Source: an uncultured Actinomycetes bacterium (lineage in GTDB: Bacteria; Actinomycetota; Actinomycetes; Nanopelagicales; Nanopelagicaceae). From it: DNA of 21,896 bases. Positions 14,096-21,839 of this stretch are shown here, one piece after another; position 1 is the stretch's first letter; every line of letters starts with the position of its first letter. Under the pieces are notes generated by a model. That model made no database searches and had not been told where the DNA came from. It saw only the letters and a list, made by a program, of their open reading frames with translations. The position numbers were made by a program, and so were the translations under genes. The stretch covers positions 1-21,896 of the forward strand of contig CAIXTG010000141.1 of assembly GCA_903922325.1 (NCBI GenBank), given 5' to 3'.

Positions 14096-15082
14096 ATGGC
14101 CGGTAATTCAGAGCGCAAAGGCGCAATACGTGGATCTAAAAAAGGACCAACTACTGGCACCGGTGGTAAGAACAAAAAGCGTTTAACGGGTAAAGGTCCG
14201 ACTCCAAAAGCCGAAGACCGCCCATATCACGCAGCTGCTAAGCGCAAGAAAGCTGCCGAAAAAGCAAAAGCGAATCCACGTGCAGGCACAACACCACGTA
14301 CTGGTACAACACCACGTAGTTCAGCCGGACGTAATTCCAGAATTGATAAACCAAAGGGCGAAATTGTTGCAGGTCGTAACGCAGTACTCGAGGCGTTACG
14401 CGCATCTGTTCCGGCAACCGAAGTACTAGTAGCTCGCGGAATTGATATTGATGATCGCATCGCAGAGTCACTGCAATTAGCACTTCACTTACAACTTCCG
14501 ATTCGCGAAGTTCACCGTGCTGAAGTTGAAGGCATCTCACCAAATAGCCAAGGAATTATTCTCGCAATTAAGCCTTATCAGTACTCAAGTTTCGAAGAAA
14601 TAACTCAACGCGCAAAGAATCCAATGTTGATTGTGGCACTAGACGGTGTTACTGATCCACGTAATCTTGGTGCAATCATTCGTAGCGCAGGTGCTTTTGG
14701 TGTAAATGGTGTTGTAATGACTGAGCGTCGTGCAGCCGCAATGACTGCATCGGCCTGGAAAGCATCTGCTGGTGCAGCTGCGCGCATGCCAGTTGCCCAA
14801 GTAACTAACTTGGCTCGCACCATTGAAGAAGCTAAGAAATTAGGCTGCTTTGTCATTGGTTTAGATGGCGAAAGCGATGAATCACTAAGCGGTATGAAAG
14901 TTGCAACCGAGTCGCTAATGATCGTTGTTGGCAGCGAAGGCAAAGGCCTATCTCGCTTAGTTCGTGAAAAATGCGATCTAGTTGTTTCAATTCCAATGAA
15001 CTCTGCTACTGAATCCCTAAATGCAAGTGTGGCAACCTCGATAGCGCTCTTCTGGATAGACGAGCAACGTCGAAAGAATTAA
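14096..15082 (+). CDS. rlmB: 23S rRNA (guanosine-2251) 2'-O-methyltransferase
   Basis: A SpoU/TrmH-family SAM-dependent enzyme of 328 residues that methylates the P-loop guanosine of 23S rRNA. Residues 1-86 are a Lys/Arg/Gly-rich disordered extension. Residues 88-160 form the L30e-like substrate-binding domain, starting GEIVAGRNAVLEALR. Residues 176-328 are the knotted catalytic domain: motif 1 DGVTDPRNLGAIIRSAGAFG (183-202) with R196, motif 2 VVGSEGKGLS (277-286), and motif 3 IPMNSATESLNASVATSIAL (299-318). The basic tail is typical of actinobacterial RlmB and contains a three-copy hexapeptide repeat. It follows cysS directly; GAAGGTAG in the end of cysS can act as ribosome site. Confidence 0.92.
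   Translation: MAGNSERKGAIRGSKKGPTTGTGGKNKKRLTGKGPTPKAEDRPYHAAAKRKKAAEKAKANPRAGTTPRTGTTPRSSAGRNSRIDKPKGEIVAGRNAVLEALRASVPATEVLVARGIDIDDRIAESLQLALHLQLPIREVHRAEVEGISPNSQGIILAIKPYQYSSFEEITQRAKNPMLIVALDGVTDPRNLGAIIRSAGAFGVNGVVMTERRAAAMTASAWKASAGAAARMPVAQVTNLARTIEEAKKLGCFVIGLDGESDESLSGMKVATESLMIVVGSEGKGLSRLVREKCDLVVSIPMNSATESLNASVATSIALFWIDEQRRKN
14276..14329 (+). repeat. Three 18-base tandem units in the rlmB basic tail
   Basis: Units at 14276-14293, 14294-14311 and 14312-14329 encode PRAGTT, PRTGTT and PRSSAG. Units 1 and 2 share the 13-base string ACAACACCACGTA across their junctions (14288-14300 and 14306-14318). The third unit has diverged. Confidence 0.75.
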
Positions 15083-15083
15083 A

Positions 15084-15866
15084 ATGACTTATCAAAGATT
15101 TATTGCACTTGGTGATTCTTTCACCGAAGGTATGACTGATGAGATTATTGACGGAAATTTTCGAGGATGGGCTGATCGCGTAGCTGATGTCTTAACAACT
15201 CAGTCACCTAATTTCACTTATGTAAATTTAGCGATTCGCGGCAAGTTAGTAACGCAAGTTGCTGCCGATCAAGTACCGCTGGCAATTCCGCTAATCACCG
15301 GAAAAGAAACTCTAGTTTCATTTCATGCTGGCGCAAATGATGTTCTGCGACCTAACTATCGGCCCGAGAATGTTTTTCCGATTTATAACGAAGCAGTCAG
15401 AAAGTTAGCAGCAACCGGAGCAACGTTAATGTTATTTACAGTTCTAGAGCGAACCGGAAATACCGGTAAGACGGCCGATATGTGGGCTGAACGGTTTAGC
15501 ACTTTTAATAAAAATGTTCGGAGCATGGCCGCTGAAGTTGGCGCAATAATTGTGGATGCAAACGAAGAGCAGTTTTTATCTGATCGGCGACTATTGGCAT
15601 TCGATCGGTTACATTTAAACTCACTTGGCCATGATCGTGTGGCGCAAGGCGTACTAGAAGTCCTTGGTATGCCCTTCGATCCGAATTGGCGAATGCCGTT
15701 GCCGGCCGCTAAACCAACTCCTTGGTTAGTTAAAAAGGCAACAAGCACTGCTTGGTTCATTACATTTGCACTGCCATGGATATGGCGGCGTGTTCGTGGA
15801 AAATCATCTGGTGACGGGCGCGATGCAAAGTACCCCGAACCAGTAAAATGGCCATTTTCTCGCTAA
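15084..15866 (+). CDS. SGNH/GDSL-family hydrolase
   Basis: A 260-residue esterase/lipase-type protein with all four SGNH blocks: block I ALGDSFTEG with nucleophile S12, block II NLAIRGKL with G53, block III HAGANDVLRP with N85, and block V FDRLHLNSLGH with D174 and H177. There is no signal peptide, so it acts in the cytoplasm. After residue 215 is a hydrophobic, Trp-rich stretch (TAWFITFALPWIWRRVRG) that may touch the membrane; this tail is common in actinobacterial members next to rlmB. The substrate is unknown. It starts 1 base after the rlmB stop without a clear ribosome site, so it is probably coupled to rlmB. It is the last gene of the carD-ispDF-cysS-rlmB run before the tRNA gene. Confidence 0.87.
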   Translation: MTYQRFIALGDSFTEGMTDEIIDGNFRGWADRVADVLTTQSPNFTYVNLAIRGKLVTQVAADQVPLAIPLITGKETLVSFHAGANDVLRPNYRPENVFPIYNEAVRKLAATGATLMLFTVLERTGNTGKTADMWAERFSTFNKNVRSMAAEVGAIIVDANEEQFLSDRRLLAFDRLHLNSLGHDRVAQGVLEVLGMPFDPNWRMPLPAAKPTPWLVKKATSTAWFITFALPWIWRRVRGKSSGDGRDAKYPEPVKWPFSR

Positions 15867-15890
15867 AAAAAGCGGACGATTTTCCTTAAC

Positions 15891-15910
15891 TGGCAGATAA
15901 CTGCCATAAT
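15891..15910 (+). promoter_or_regulatory. Inverted repeat and candidate -10 box upstream of tRNA-Thr
   Basis: TGGCAG-ATAA-CTGCCA (15891-15906) is a perfect 6-base inverted repeat with a 4-base loop. Its last bases overlap CATAAT (15905-15910), a good -10 match, so the repeat would occupy the promoter spacer. It could instead be the terminator hairpin of the GDSL gene, but no T-run follows it. Confidence 0.35.
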
Positions 15911-15938
15911 TACGACCCTTGCAGCGATGTAAGTAAAG

Positions 15939-16013
15939 GCCTCCCTAGCTCAGTGGTAGAGCAACGCACTTGTAATGCGTAGGTCGTCAGTTCAATCCTG
16001 ACGGGGGGCTCCA
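15939..16013 (+). tRNA. tRNA-Thr (anticodon UGU)
   Basis: The cloverleaf folds by eye: acceptor GCCTCCC/GGGGGGC with one U-G pair, D arm GCTC-AGTGGTA-GAGC, anticodon stem ACGCA/TGCGT around CTTGTAA with anticodon TGT at 15971-15973, variable loop AGGTC, and T arm GTCAG-TTCAATC-CTGAC. The discriminator is T at 16010, and the CCA end is encoded (16011-16013). It reads ACA and probably other ACN codons. Seven T residues follow at once and may help termination. Confidence 0.96.
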
Positions 16014-16032
16014 TTTTTTTGATAGCCAGGGC

Positions 16033-16038
16033 TACAGT
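16033..16038 (+). promoter_or_regulatory. Putative leaderless -10 box (TACAGT) for the GMC oxidoreductase
   Basis: TACAGT is followed by exactly six bases (AAGAAT) and the GTG start at 16045. No Shine-Dalgarno of normal strength is present. Confidence 0.4.
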
Positions 16039-16044
16039 AAGAAT

Positions 16045-17724
16045 GTGCCAGCTAAAGAATCTGACTATGACGTTGTAGTTATTGGATCCGGATTCGGTGG
16101 ATCTGTCGCAGCCCTTCGCCTTACTGAAAAAGGTTATCGAGTTGCAGTCTTAGAAGCTGGTCGTAGATTTTCTGAAAAAGATTACCCAAAAACTTCTTGG
16201 CGAATAAGCAAATTCCTTTTTATGCCGCGTCTAGGCTTAAATGGAATACAGCGCATACACGTTTTGCCTGATGTTTTAGTTCTTGCTGGGGCAGGTGTTG
16301 GCGGCGGCTCGTTAGTTTATGCAAACACTTTGTATCAACCGCCTGATAGTTATTTCGATGATGCGCAGTGGAATAAAATTACAGATTGGAAGAGCGAATT
16401 ACTTCCCTGGTATGACCAAGCATCAAGAATGTTGGGTGTAATTGAAAATCCATATTTCTCACCATCAGATGCCGCAATGAAGGAAGTCGCTGAAGAAATG
16501 GGAGTTGGTCACACGTTTCGGATGGCACCGCTAGGTGTTTATTTTGGTACTGCGCCTGGTGCAAATGGTGGTGACCCGTTTTTTGGTGGCGTTGGACCTA
16601 ACCGAGATGGCTGCATGCAATGTGGATCATGCATGACCGGCTGCAGATTCAACGCAAAAAATACCTTGCCTAAGAATTATTTGGGACTTGCCGAAAAAGC
16701 CGGAGCCACAGTTTTCCCGCAACATACCGTTGAAAGTTTTAGTCAAGAAAGTGATGGCAGTTGGCGAATTGTCGTGCGTAAGAGTTCCGCTTGGTTTGGC
16801 CGTAAACGTATTTTTACGGCCAGGGAATTAGTAGTTGCAGCAGGAACCTATAACACCCAGAAATTACTTCATAAGATGCGCGATACTCAAGCGTTGCCAA
16901 AGCTTTCAAAGCAGTTGGGCGAGCTATCGCGAACTAATAGTGAATCACTTGTTGGTTCCATCATGCCTAAAGGCGGGATTGATTACAGCCAAGGCTCAGC
17001 TATTACTTCATCATTCTTTCCAGAGCCCCATACCCACGTTGAGCCTGTTCGTTATGGCAAAGGCAGTAATTTAATGGGAATGCTGCAGACGGTCATGACT
17101 GATGGTTATAAAGCGAAAGATCGTCGTGCCCAGTGGCTGAAAGCAGTTGCTCGCAAGCCGAGTAATTTGATTCGAATAATGGATGTGCGTAAGTGGAGTG
17201 AGCGAACCGTTATTGCTTTAGTTATGCAAAATGTTGATTCATCAGTTTCGGTTTTTGGTAAGAAAAGTATTTTTGGATATCGATTATCTTCACAGAATGA
17301 TCCGACTAAACCAAATGCAACTTACATTCCTGCTGCAAACGATGTTGTGCGCCGAATCGCAAAAAACAGAGGCGGTATTGCAGGCGGTCATATTGGCGAT
17401 TTAATTAATGCCCCATTTACCGCCCATTTTGTTGGCGGCTGCGTAATAGGTTCTGATGTTGAACATGGCGTGATTGATCCGTACCACCGAGTATTCAATT
17501 ATCCGAACTTACATATTGTCGATGGTTCGAGTGTCACTGCGAATTTAGGCGTTAACCCGTCACTGACAATTACTGCACAAGCCGAACGTGCATTCTCCAT
17601 GTGGCCAAACAAAGGCGATCTAGATCCAAGACCGTTGCAGAATTCACCTTACCAACGCGTAAATTCAGTTTTTCCTCAGCATCCATTCGTACCTGCGGGT
17701 GCGGTTGGTGAATTGCGTTGTTAG
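16045..17724 (+). CDS. GMC-family FAD oxidoreductase (ChoD-like) with ferredoxin-type Cys cluster
   Basis: A 559-residue flavoenzyme of the glucose-methanol-choline family, closest in layout to the mycobacterial ChoD group. It has the FAD-binding DVVVIGSGFGGSVAALRLTE (9-28), LVLAGAGVGGGSLVYANTLY at 78-97, and the family C-terminal block GSSVTANLGVNPSLTITAQAERAF ending near 536. Residues 190-200 read C-MQ-C-GS-C-MTG-C, a CX2CX2CX3C spacing like a [4Fe-4S] ferredoxin site, followed by RFNAKNTLPKNYL. The substrate is unknown; sterol is only one option for this clade. There is no signal peptide. The GTG start is supported by the Rossmann motif eight residues in. The TAG stop overlaps the putative carbonic anhydrase promoter. 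Confidence 0.88.
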   Translation: MPAKESDYDVVVIGSGFGGSVAALRLTEKGYRVAVLEAGRRFSEKDYPKTSWRISKFLFMPRLGLNGIQRIHVLPDVLVLAGAGVGGGSLVYANTLYQPPDSYFDDAQWNKITDWKSELLPWYDQASRMLGVIENPYFSPSDAAMKEVAEEMGVGHTFRMAPLGVYFGTAPGANGGDPFFGGVGPNRDGCMQCGSCMTGCRFNAKNTLPKNYLGLAEKAGATVFPQHTVESFSQESDGSWRIVVRKSSAWFGRKRIFTARELVVAAGTYNTQKLLHKMRDTQALPKLSKQLGELSRTNSESLVGSIMPKGGIDYSQGSAITSSFFPEPHTHVEPVRYGKGSNLMGMLQTVMTDGYKAKDRRAQWLKAVARKPSNLIRIMDVRKWSERTVIALVMQNVDSSVSVFGKKSIFGYRLSSQNDPTKPNATYIPAANDVVRRIAKNRGGIAGGHIGDLINAPFTAHFVGGCVIGSDVEHGVIDPYHRVFNYPNLHIVDGSSVTANLGVNPSLTITAQAERAFSMWPNKGDLDPRPLQNSPYQRVNSVFPQHPFVPAGAVGELRC

Positions 17725-17727
17725 ACT
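17722..17727 (+). promoter_or_regulatory. Putative leaderless -10 box (TAGACT) for the carbonic anhydrase
   Basis: TAGACT, beginning at the stop codon of the oxidoreductase gene, is followed by seven bases and the ATG at 17735. It is identical to the hexamers before cysS and the 45-residue protein. Confidence 0.45.
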
Positions 17728-17734
17728 TAGCTTC

Positions 17735-18259
17735 ATGAGCAAATCGATTAACCCAGATTTTCAACCTGGTTTTGATGATCTTTGGCGTGCCAATGAAGAT
17801 TATGCGAAAAATTTTAAATATAGCGAGTTAACTGGCCGAGCAGCTCGAGGTCTAGCGATTGTTACCTGCATGGATTCACGTATTAATCCGCTTTCAGTAG
17901 TTGGTATGAAATCTGGTGATGCAAAAATCTTACGTAATGCCGGAGCTCGAGTTACCCAAGATGTGCTTCGTACCTTGGTTTTAGCAACTTATTTGCTTGG
18001 CGTTGATCGCATTTTGGTAATGCCTCACACAGATTGTCGTATGGCCCAAGAAGACGAAGAAGTTATTCATGCCATGATCGAGGAAAAACATGGCGTAGAT
18101 ACTCGCTCGCTCGAATTTAACACCGTGGTTGATCAACGCGCTGCGCTAAGTCAGGATCTCGCGCGTATCCGCGCCTTCCCGCTAATTCCTAAAAATGTAA
18201 TTGTTAGTGGCGGGATTTATCACGTAGCTACTGGCAAGATTGAACCAATCGAGAATTAA
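17735..18259 (+). CDS. Beta-class carbonic anhydrase
   Basis: Interconverts CO2 and bicarbonate with a Zn ion. From the ATG at 17735 the protein has 174 residues. An in-frame GTG at 17699 would add 12 residues that overlap the upstream gene and is not needed. The zinc ligands are C45 in TCMDSRINPL, H98 and C101 in PHTDCRM. D47 and R49 form the catalytic dyad. The IRNAG-like segment is LRNAGARVTQDVLRTLVLA (67-85). It resembles the short beta-CAs of the Rv1284 type. The protein ends at GKIEPIEN. Its stop shares TTAA with the convergent hydrolase stop. Confidence 0.9.
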   Translation: MSKSINPDFQPGFDDLWRANEDYAKNFKYSELTGRAARGLAIVTCMDSRINPLSVVGMKSGDAKILRNAGARVTQDVLRTLVLATYLLGVDRILVMPHTDCRMAQEDEEVIHAMIEEKHGVDTRSLEFNTVVDQRAALSQDLARIRAFPLIPKNVIVSGGIYHVATGKIEPIEN

Positions 18260-19029
18260 GCCGGATTACTGCGGCGGATCGGCTGCCGAGTTATCGGATA
18301 AGACTGATCGCTTAAAAAACTTTTAATAATCGCAGTTACAATTTCCGGTTTTTCTTTTACTAACCCATGTGAAGTTCCCGGAACAATCGCTAATTGTCCA
18401 AACGGTAGAGCTTCATAAAGTTCAATTGAATGTGAATGTTTTACGACATCATCATCGCCAGCCATTACTAGCGTCGGAACAACTATTTGTGCGATATCCG
18501 TGACATCAATTTTTGGTTCTACTTTCCAGATCTCATGCATTTTGGCAATCTTTAGATCTAGCGTTTCAGGAGCATCTGGTGACATTTCGGCGTATTCAGC
18601 TCGTTCTTCATCGCTAATTCCAGCCGGATCAAATATCGGCAGCTCAACAATCCCATCTGCATTGAAGTTAGCAGCGATTGAAACAATTGACTTAACCAGA
18701 TCGGGCCGCGCGATAGCGACCATTAGTGCGATATTGGCACCATCGCTGTATCCAACTAAATGAACGGGCCCCTTAATTACCTCTGCAATAAATGCAATTG
18801 CTTCATCACGTTGGAAATTGAAGTAGAAACTACCTGGTTGATCTGCACTGCGGCCATGGCCAGCTCGGTCGTATGCGAATAAGTGAAATGAATCTTGCAG
18901 GGGAGTAACCATTACATCAGCAAATGAGTCAGTATTGCTTAGTCCACCATGTAATAAGAGAACTGCTTCGCCGTTATTAGCCCACTCAAAACTCCACAGT
19001 GGGTAACCAGAGACGTTTAAATATTTCAT
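18256..19029 (-). CDS. Alpha/beta-fold hydrolase
   Basis: A 257-residue alpha/beta hydrolase with oxyanion-hole HGG at 27-29, nucleophile S95 in the elbow GYSDGA, acid D194 in MAGDDDVV and H221 in GTSHGLV. The order and spacing fit esterases, haloperoxidase-like enzymes and ring-cleavage-product hydrolases. The cap region (about 125-180) is small, and the substrate cannot be deduced. There is no signal peptide. It lies 12 bases downstream of the type II NADH dehydrogenase gene on the same strand and is probably in one operon with it. The last 17 residues (SYPITRQPIRRSNPA and before) form a basic tail beyond the core fold. The 3' end overlaps the carbonic anhydrase gene by 4 bases. Confidence 0.88.
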   Translation of the reverse strand: MKYLNVSGYPLWSFEWANNGEAVLLLHGGLSNTDSFADVMVTPLQDSFHLFAYDRAGHGRSADQPGSFYFNFQRDEAIAFIAEVIKGPVHLVGYSDGANIALMVAIARPDLVKSIVSIAANFNADGIVELPIFDPAGISDEERAEYAEMSPDAPETLDLKIAKMHEIWKVEPKIDVTDIAQIVVPTLVMAGDDDVVKHSHSIELYEALPFGQLAIVPGTSHGLVKEKPEIVTAIIKSFLSDQSYPITRQPIRRSNPA

Positions 19030-19041
19030 CTGCGGTAACTA

Positions 19042-20265
19042 CTACGCGATATCCATAATGTGGCGATTTCCGCGATCAAAAGTTAAGTAGTTCCAGGTCC
19101 AGTCGGCAATTGTGCCAACTTTATTGCGACCACCTAAAAGATAGAAGAGATGTAGGAAAATCCAGATAAACCAAGCAGGAACTCCAGTTAGCTTAAGTTT
19201 CTTAACTTCTACAACTGCCTTATGACGGCCAATAGTGGCCATTGAACCTTTATCGCGATATTTAAAATCTTCGGTAGGACGACCATTGCTCAGATTCAGA
19301 ATCTGTTTTGCTGCCCAGGCACCTTGTTGAAGCGCAACTGGCGCAACCATTGGAAGCAAATTGCCTTTTGCATCGGTCAAACCTGCGATGTCACCGATCG
19401 CCCAAATATTTGGATAGTGATTTACTTGCAAAGTAGGCGTTGTGTCAATTCTTGATTTAACAATTGGAAGTTTTAGTGCTTCTGCAGTTGGCTCACCGCG
19501 TACACCTGCAGCCCAAATAGTTACTTCAGATGGGATATCAGCGCCATCTTTAATTGAGATTTTACGTGGTTCGACTTTTGCCACAGCAGTATTTAGAAAA
19601 ACCGTAACACCCATCTTTTCTAAATCTTGTTTAGTACGGTCAGATAACTTGGCCGAAAATGTCGGCAATAGACGTGGCCCAGCTTCAATCAGATTAATCT
19701 TCATGTGTTTAGCCGCGTGTTCGTGGTCATTCTTAAGTGGCCCAGATATGAGTTCGGCAAGCGCACCGGCCATCTCAACACCAGTTGGCCCGCCACCAAC
19801 TACGGTTAATGACAGAACTGTTTCATCTTCAAAACGGCAAAGATCTTCGAATCGGCGCATGATTTCGGCTCGAATATTAATCGCATCGGCAACGCTCTTC
19901 ATGCCCAGTGCGTGTTCACTAACTCCAGGAATATTAAAGTCTGCAGTCGCTGAGCCAAGGGCGAAAATTAAGTGATCAAAATGAAGAACTTCGCTGCTAT
20001 CTAACTTGACCGCTTGGTTCTTGTGATCGATTTCGATCGGTGAACCCATTCGAAATTTAATATCGCTTTTGCGCAAACCGCTTCGAACTGGATAAGCCAC
20101 ATGATCAGCTGCTAACCCCGCAGTTGCAACCTGGTAGAGCAAAGGCAGGAAAGTTTGGAAATTATGGCGATCGACTAGGGTTACATCAGCTTTGCCGGCT
20201 AACTCGCGGGCAGCCGTTAAGCCACCAAAGCCGGCACCCAGAATAACTACGCGAGGCTTAGCCAT
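19042..20265 (-). CDS. ndh: Type II NADH dehydrogenase (NDH-2)
   Basis: A 407-residue single-subunit NADH:quinone oxidoreductase that feeds electrons to the respiratory chain without pumping protons. It has the FAD Rossmann motif GAGFGG at 10-15, followed by VDRHNFQTFLPLLYQVATAGL (31-51), a hallmark of NDH-2. It also has the NADH Rossmann motif GGGPTG at 157-162 and the second FAD contact WAIGDIAGL at 288-296. The hydrophobic C-terminal stretch PAWFIWIFLHLFYLLGG (363-379) anchors it to the membrane. Length is close to short actinobacterial NDH-2 proteins. A strong ribosome site, GGAAAGGAG, precedes the ATG on the minus strand. It is divergent from the DUF2867 gene over a 60-base region. Confidence 0.92.
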   Translation of the reverse strand: MAKPRVVILGAGFGGLTAARELAGKADVTLVDRHNFQTFLPLLYQVATAGLAADHVAYPVRSGLRKSDIKFRMGSPIEIDHKNQAVKLDSSEVLHFDHLIFALGSATADFNIPGVSEHALGMKSVADAINIRAEIMRRFEDLCRFEDETVLSLTVVGGGPTGVEMAGALAELISGPLKNDHEHAAKHMKINLIEAGPRLLPTFSAKLSDRTKQDLEKMGVTVFLNTAVAKVEPRKISIKDGADIPSEVTIWAAGVRGEPTAEALKLPIVKSRIDTTPTLQVNHYPNIWAIGDIAGLTDAKGNLLPMVAPVALQQGAWAAKQILNLSNGRPTEDFKYRDKGSMATIGRHKAVVEVKKLKLTGVPAWFIWIFLHLFYLLGGRNKVGTIADWTWNYLTFDRGNRHIMDIA

Positions 20266-20312
20266 GTGATCTCCTTTCCAAATTCAAAACTGCAAAACTA
20301 ATTGGTTAAGTC

Positions 20313-20318
20313 TATGGT
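20313..20318 (+). promoter_or_regulatory. Putative leaderless -10 box (TATGGT) for the DUF2867 gene
   Basis: TATGGT lies seven bases before the ATG at 20326. Accepting it means the upstream in-frame TTG (20302) and ATG (20314) are not starts. Neither of those has a ribosome site. Confidence 0.4.
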
Positions 20319-20325
20319 TTATCTC

Positions 20326-21807
20326 ATGGAACCGCAGACCAAAGCCCGCAAGTACCTTGTTACAGGCGCTTCTGGCTATGTGGGCGGTCGTTTGGTGCGA
20401 ACTTTATTGAATGAAGATTTAGAAGTTCGAGTCTTGGTGCGCGATAAAGAGAAAATTAAAGGCCAGCCCTGGTTTAACCATGTGGAAATTGTTGAAGGTA
20501 ATGCCAATTCGCAATCTGATCTAGTTGCAGCGCTTACTGGAATTCATACGGCTTACTATTTATTGCACTCAATTAATTTAGGTAAGAATTTTGATGACAT
20601 TGAAGCGGTTATGGCGCGTGGTTTTGCCACAGCTGCCCAAGCTGCGGGAGTTTCGCAAATTGTTTATCTGGGCGGAATAGCAAATGATAAGAAATCTAGC
20701 CAGCATTTAGCTTCTCGAGTTCAAACAGGTACCGAGTTAGCTTCTGGCGCAGTCCCAGTCTTAGAGCTACGGGCCGGAATTATTATTGGTTCAGGTTCGG
20801 CATCTTTTGAAATGTTGCGTCACTTAACTCACCGCTTACCAATCATGACGACGCCCAAGTGGGTTTCCAATTTGACACACCCAATTGCAATTAGAGATGT
20901 TCTACATTATTTGCGAAGCACTGCACTTCTGGAAACCCCAGTAAATCAAGTTTTTGATATCGGCGGCCCCGAGATACTTTCCTATGCTGACATGATGCAA
21001 AAGTTTGCCAAACTATCTGGTTTGCCGCGCAGATGGATAATTAAAGTTCCAGTGTTAACGCCAGAACTATCAAGTTTATGGATTGGGCTAGTAACGCCAG
21101 TTCCGACTGCGCTCGCTCGACCACTCGTTGGTTCACTCATAAATGAAGTTGTCGCAGATCCAAAAAAGAGTATTGATAGCTTGATTCCGAAACCTGCCGA
21201 AGGTTTGCTCAATGTAGAGAGCGCAATCACCTTGGCACTTTCCAGAACTAGTGATGGACAAGTGGAAACCCGATGGTCAGATGCTTCGTACCCAACTGCA
21301 CCTTGGCAGAAAGCTCAAGGAGATCCGGATTGGGCGGGAGAAATGATTCTGAAAGATTCGCGCGAAGCAACTACTGATATTCCACTAGCGCAGATCTGGA
21401 AAACAATTGAAGGTATAGGTGGCCCGCATGGTTGGTACGGTTCAGATTTTCTCTGGTTTGCTCGTGGCTTATTAGATCGTATGTTTGGTGGGGTCGGATT
21501 ACGTCGAGGTCGACGAGACCCGGATCATTTACGAGTTGGCGATAGTTTAGATTTCTGGCGCGTTGAGAGAATTGAACGCGAATCTGTATTGCGCCTCTAT
21601 GCCGAAATGGTCTTACCCGGAAAAGCTTGGCTGGAATTCCGAGTGTCTGAAGAAAATGGAAAAACTCGAATAATTCAAGAAGCGACGTTTTCACCACGTG
21701 GCTTAGGTGGGCAGCTGTATTGGTATTCAGTGCTGCCATTTCACACTTTTGTATTTCCAACCATGTTGCGAAACATAATTAAAAAGACTCAACGCAATAT
21801 TCGTTAA
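20326..21807 (+). CDS. NAD(P)-binding SDR-like protein fused to DUF2867 domain
   Basis: From the ATG at 20326 the protein has 493 residues. The N-terminal half is an atypical SDR/NmrA-like Rossmann domain: YLVTGASGYVGGRLVRTLL at 10-28, AYYLLHSINLGKNFDDIE in the middle, and ELRAGIIIGSGSASFEMLRH near 150. The C-terminal part (about 330-490) is the DUF2867/SRPBCC-like region, with WYGSDFLWFARGLLDRMFGG and VLPGKAWLEFRV. This two-domain protein is widespread in actinobacteria, but its substrate is not known. The family's usual catalytic Tyr-x3-Lys is not obvious, so it may bind a cofactor without classic SDR chemistry. It is divergent from ndh. The start could be 4 or 8 residues earlier. Confidence 0.85.
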   Translation: MEPQTKARKYLVTGASGYVGGRLVRTLLNEDLEVRVLVRDKEKIKGQPWFNHVEIVEGNANSQSDLVAALTGIHTAYYLLHSINLGKNFDDIEAVMARGFATAAQAAGVSQIVYLGGIANDKKSSQHLASRVQTGTELASGAVPVLELRAGIIIGSGSASFEMLRHLTHRLPIMTTPKWVSNLTHPIAIRDVLHYLRSTALLETPVNQVFDIGGPEILSYADMMQKFAKLSGLPRRWIIKVPVLTPELSSLWIGLVTPVPTALARPLVGSLINEVVADPKKSIDSLIPKPAEGLLNVESAITLALSRTSDGQVETRWSDASYPTAPWQKAQGDPDWAGEMILKDSREATTDIPLAQIWKTIEGIGGPHGWYGSDFLWFARGLLDRMFGGVGLRRGRRDPDHLRVGDSLDFWRVERIERESVLRLYAEMVLPGKAWLEFRVSEENGKTRIIQEATFSPRGLGGQLYWYSVLPFHTFVFPTMLRNIIKKTQRNIR

Positions 21808-21839
21808 CCAAATTTCTTAATTAGTGGCAGACTCTCGGC

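Noticed and set aside
19442..19975. Plus-strand open frame of 177 codons
   Set aside because: It lies entirely antisense to ndh, whose Rossmann and membrane-anchor motifs are intact; the plus-strand translation has low complexity (S, A, P, T) and no recognisable domain.
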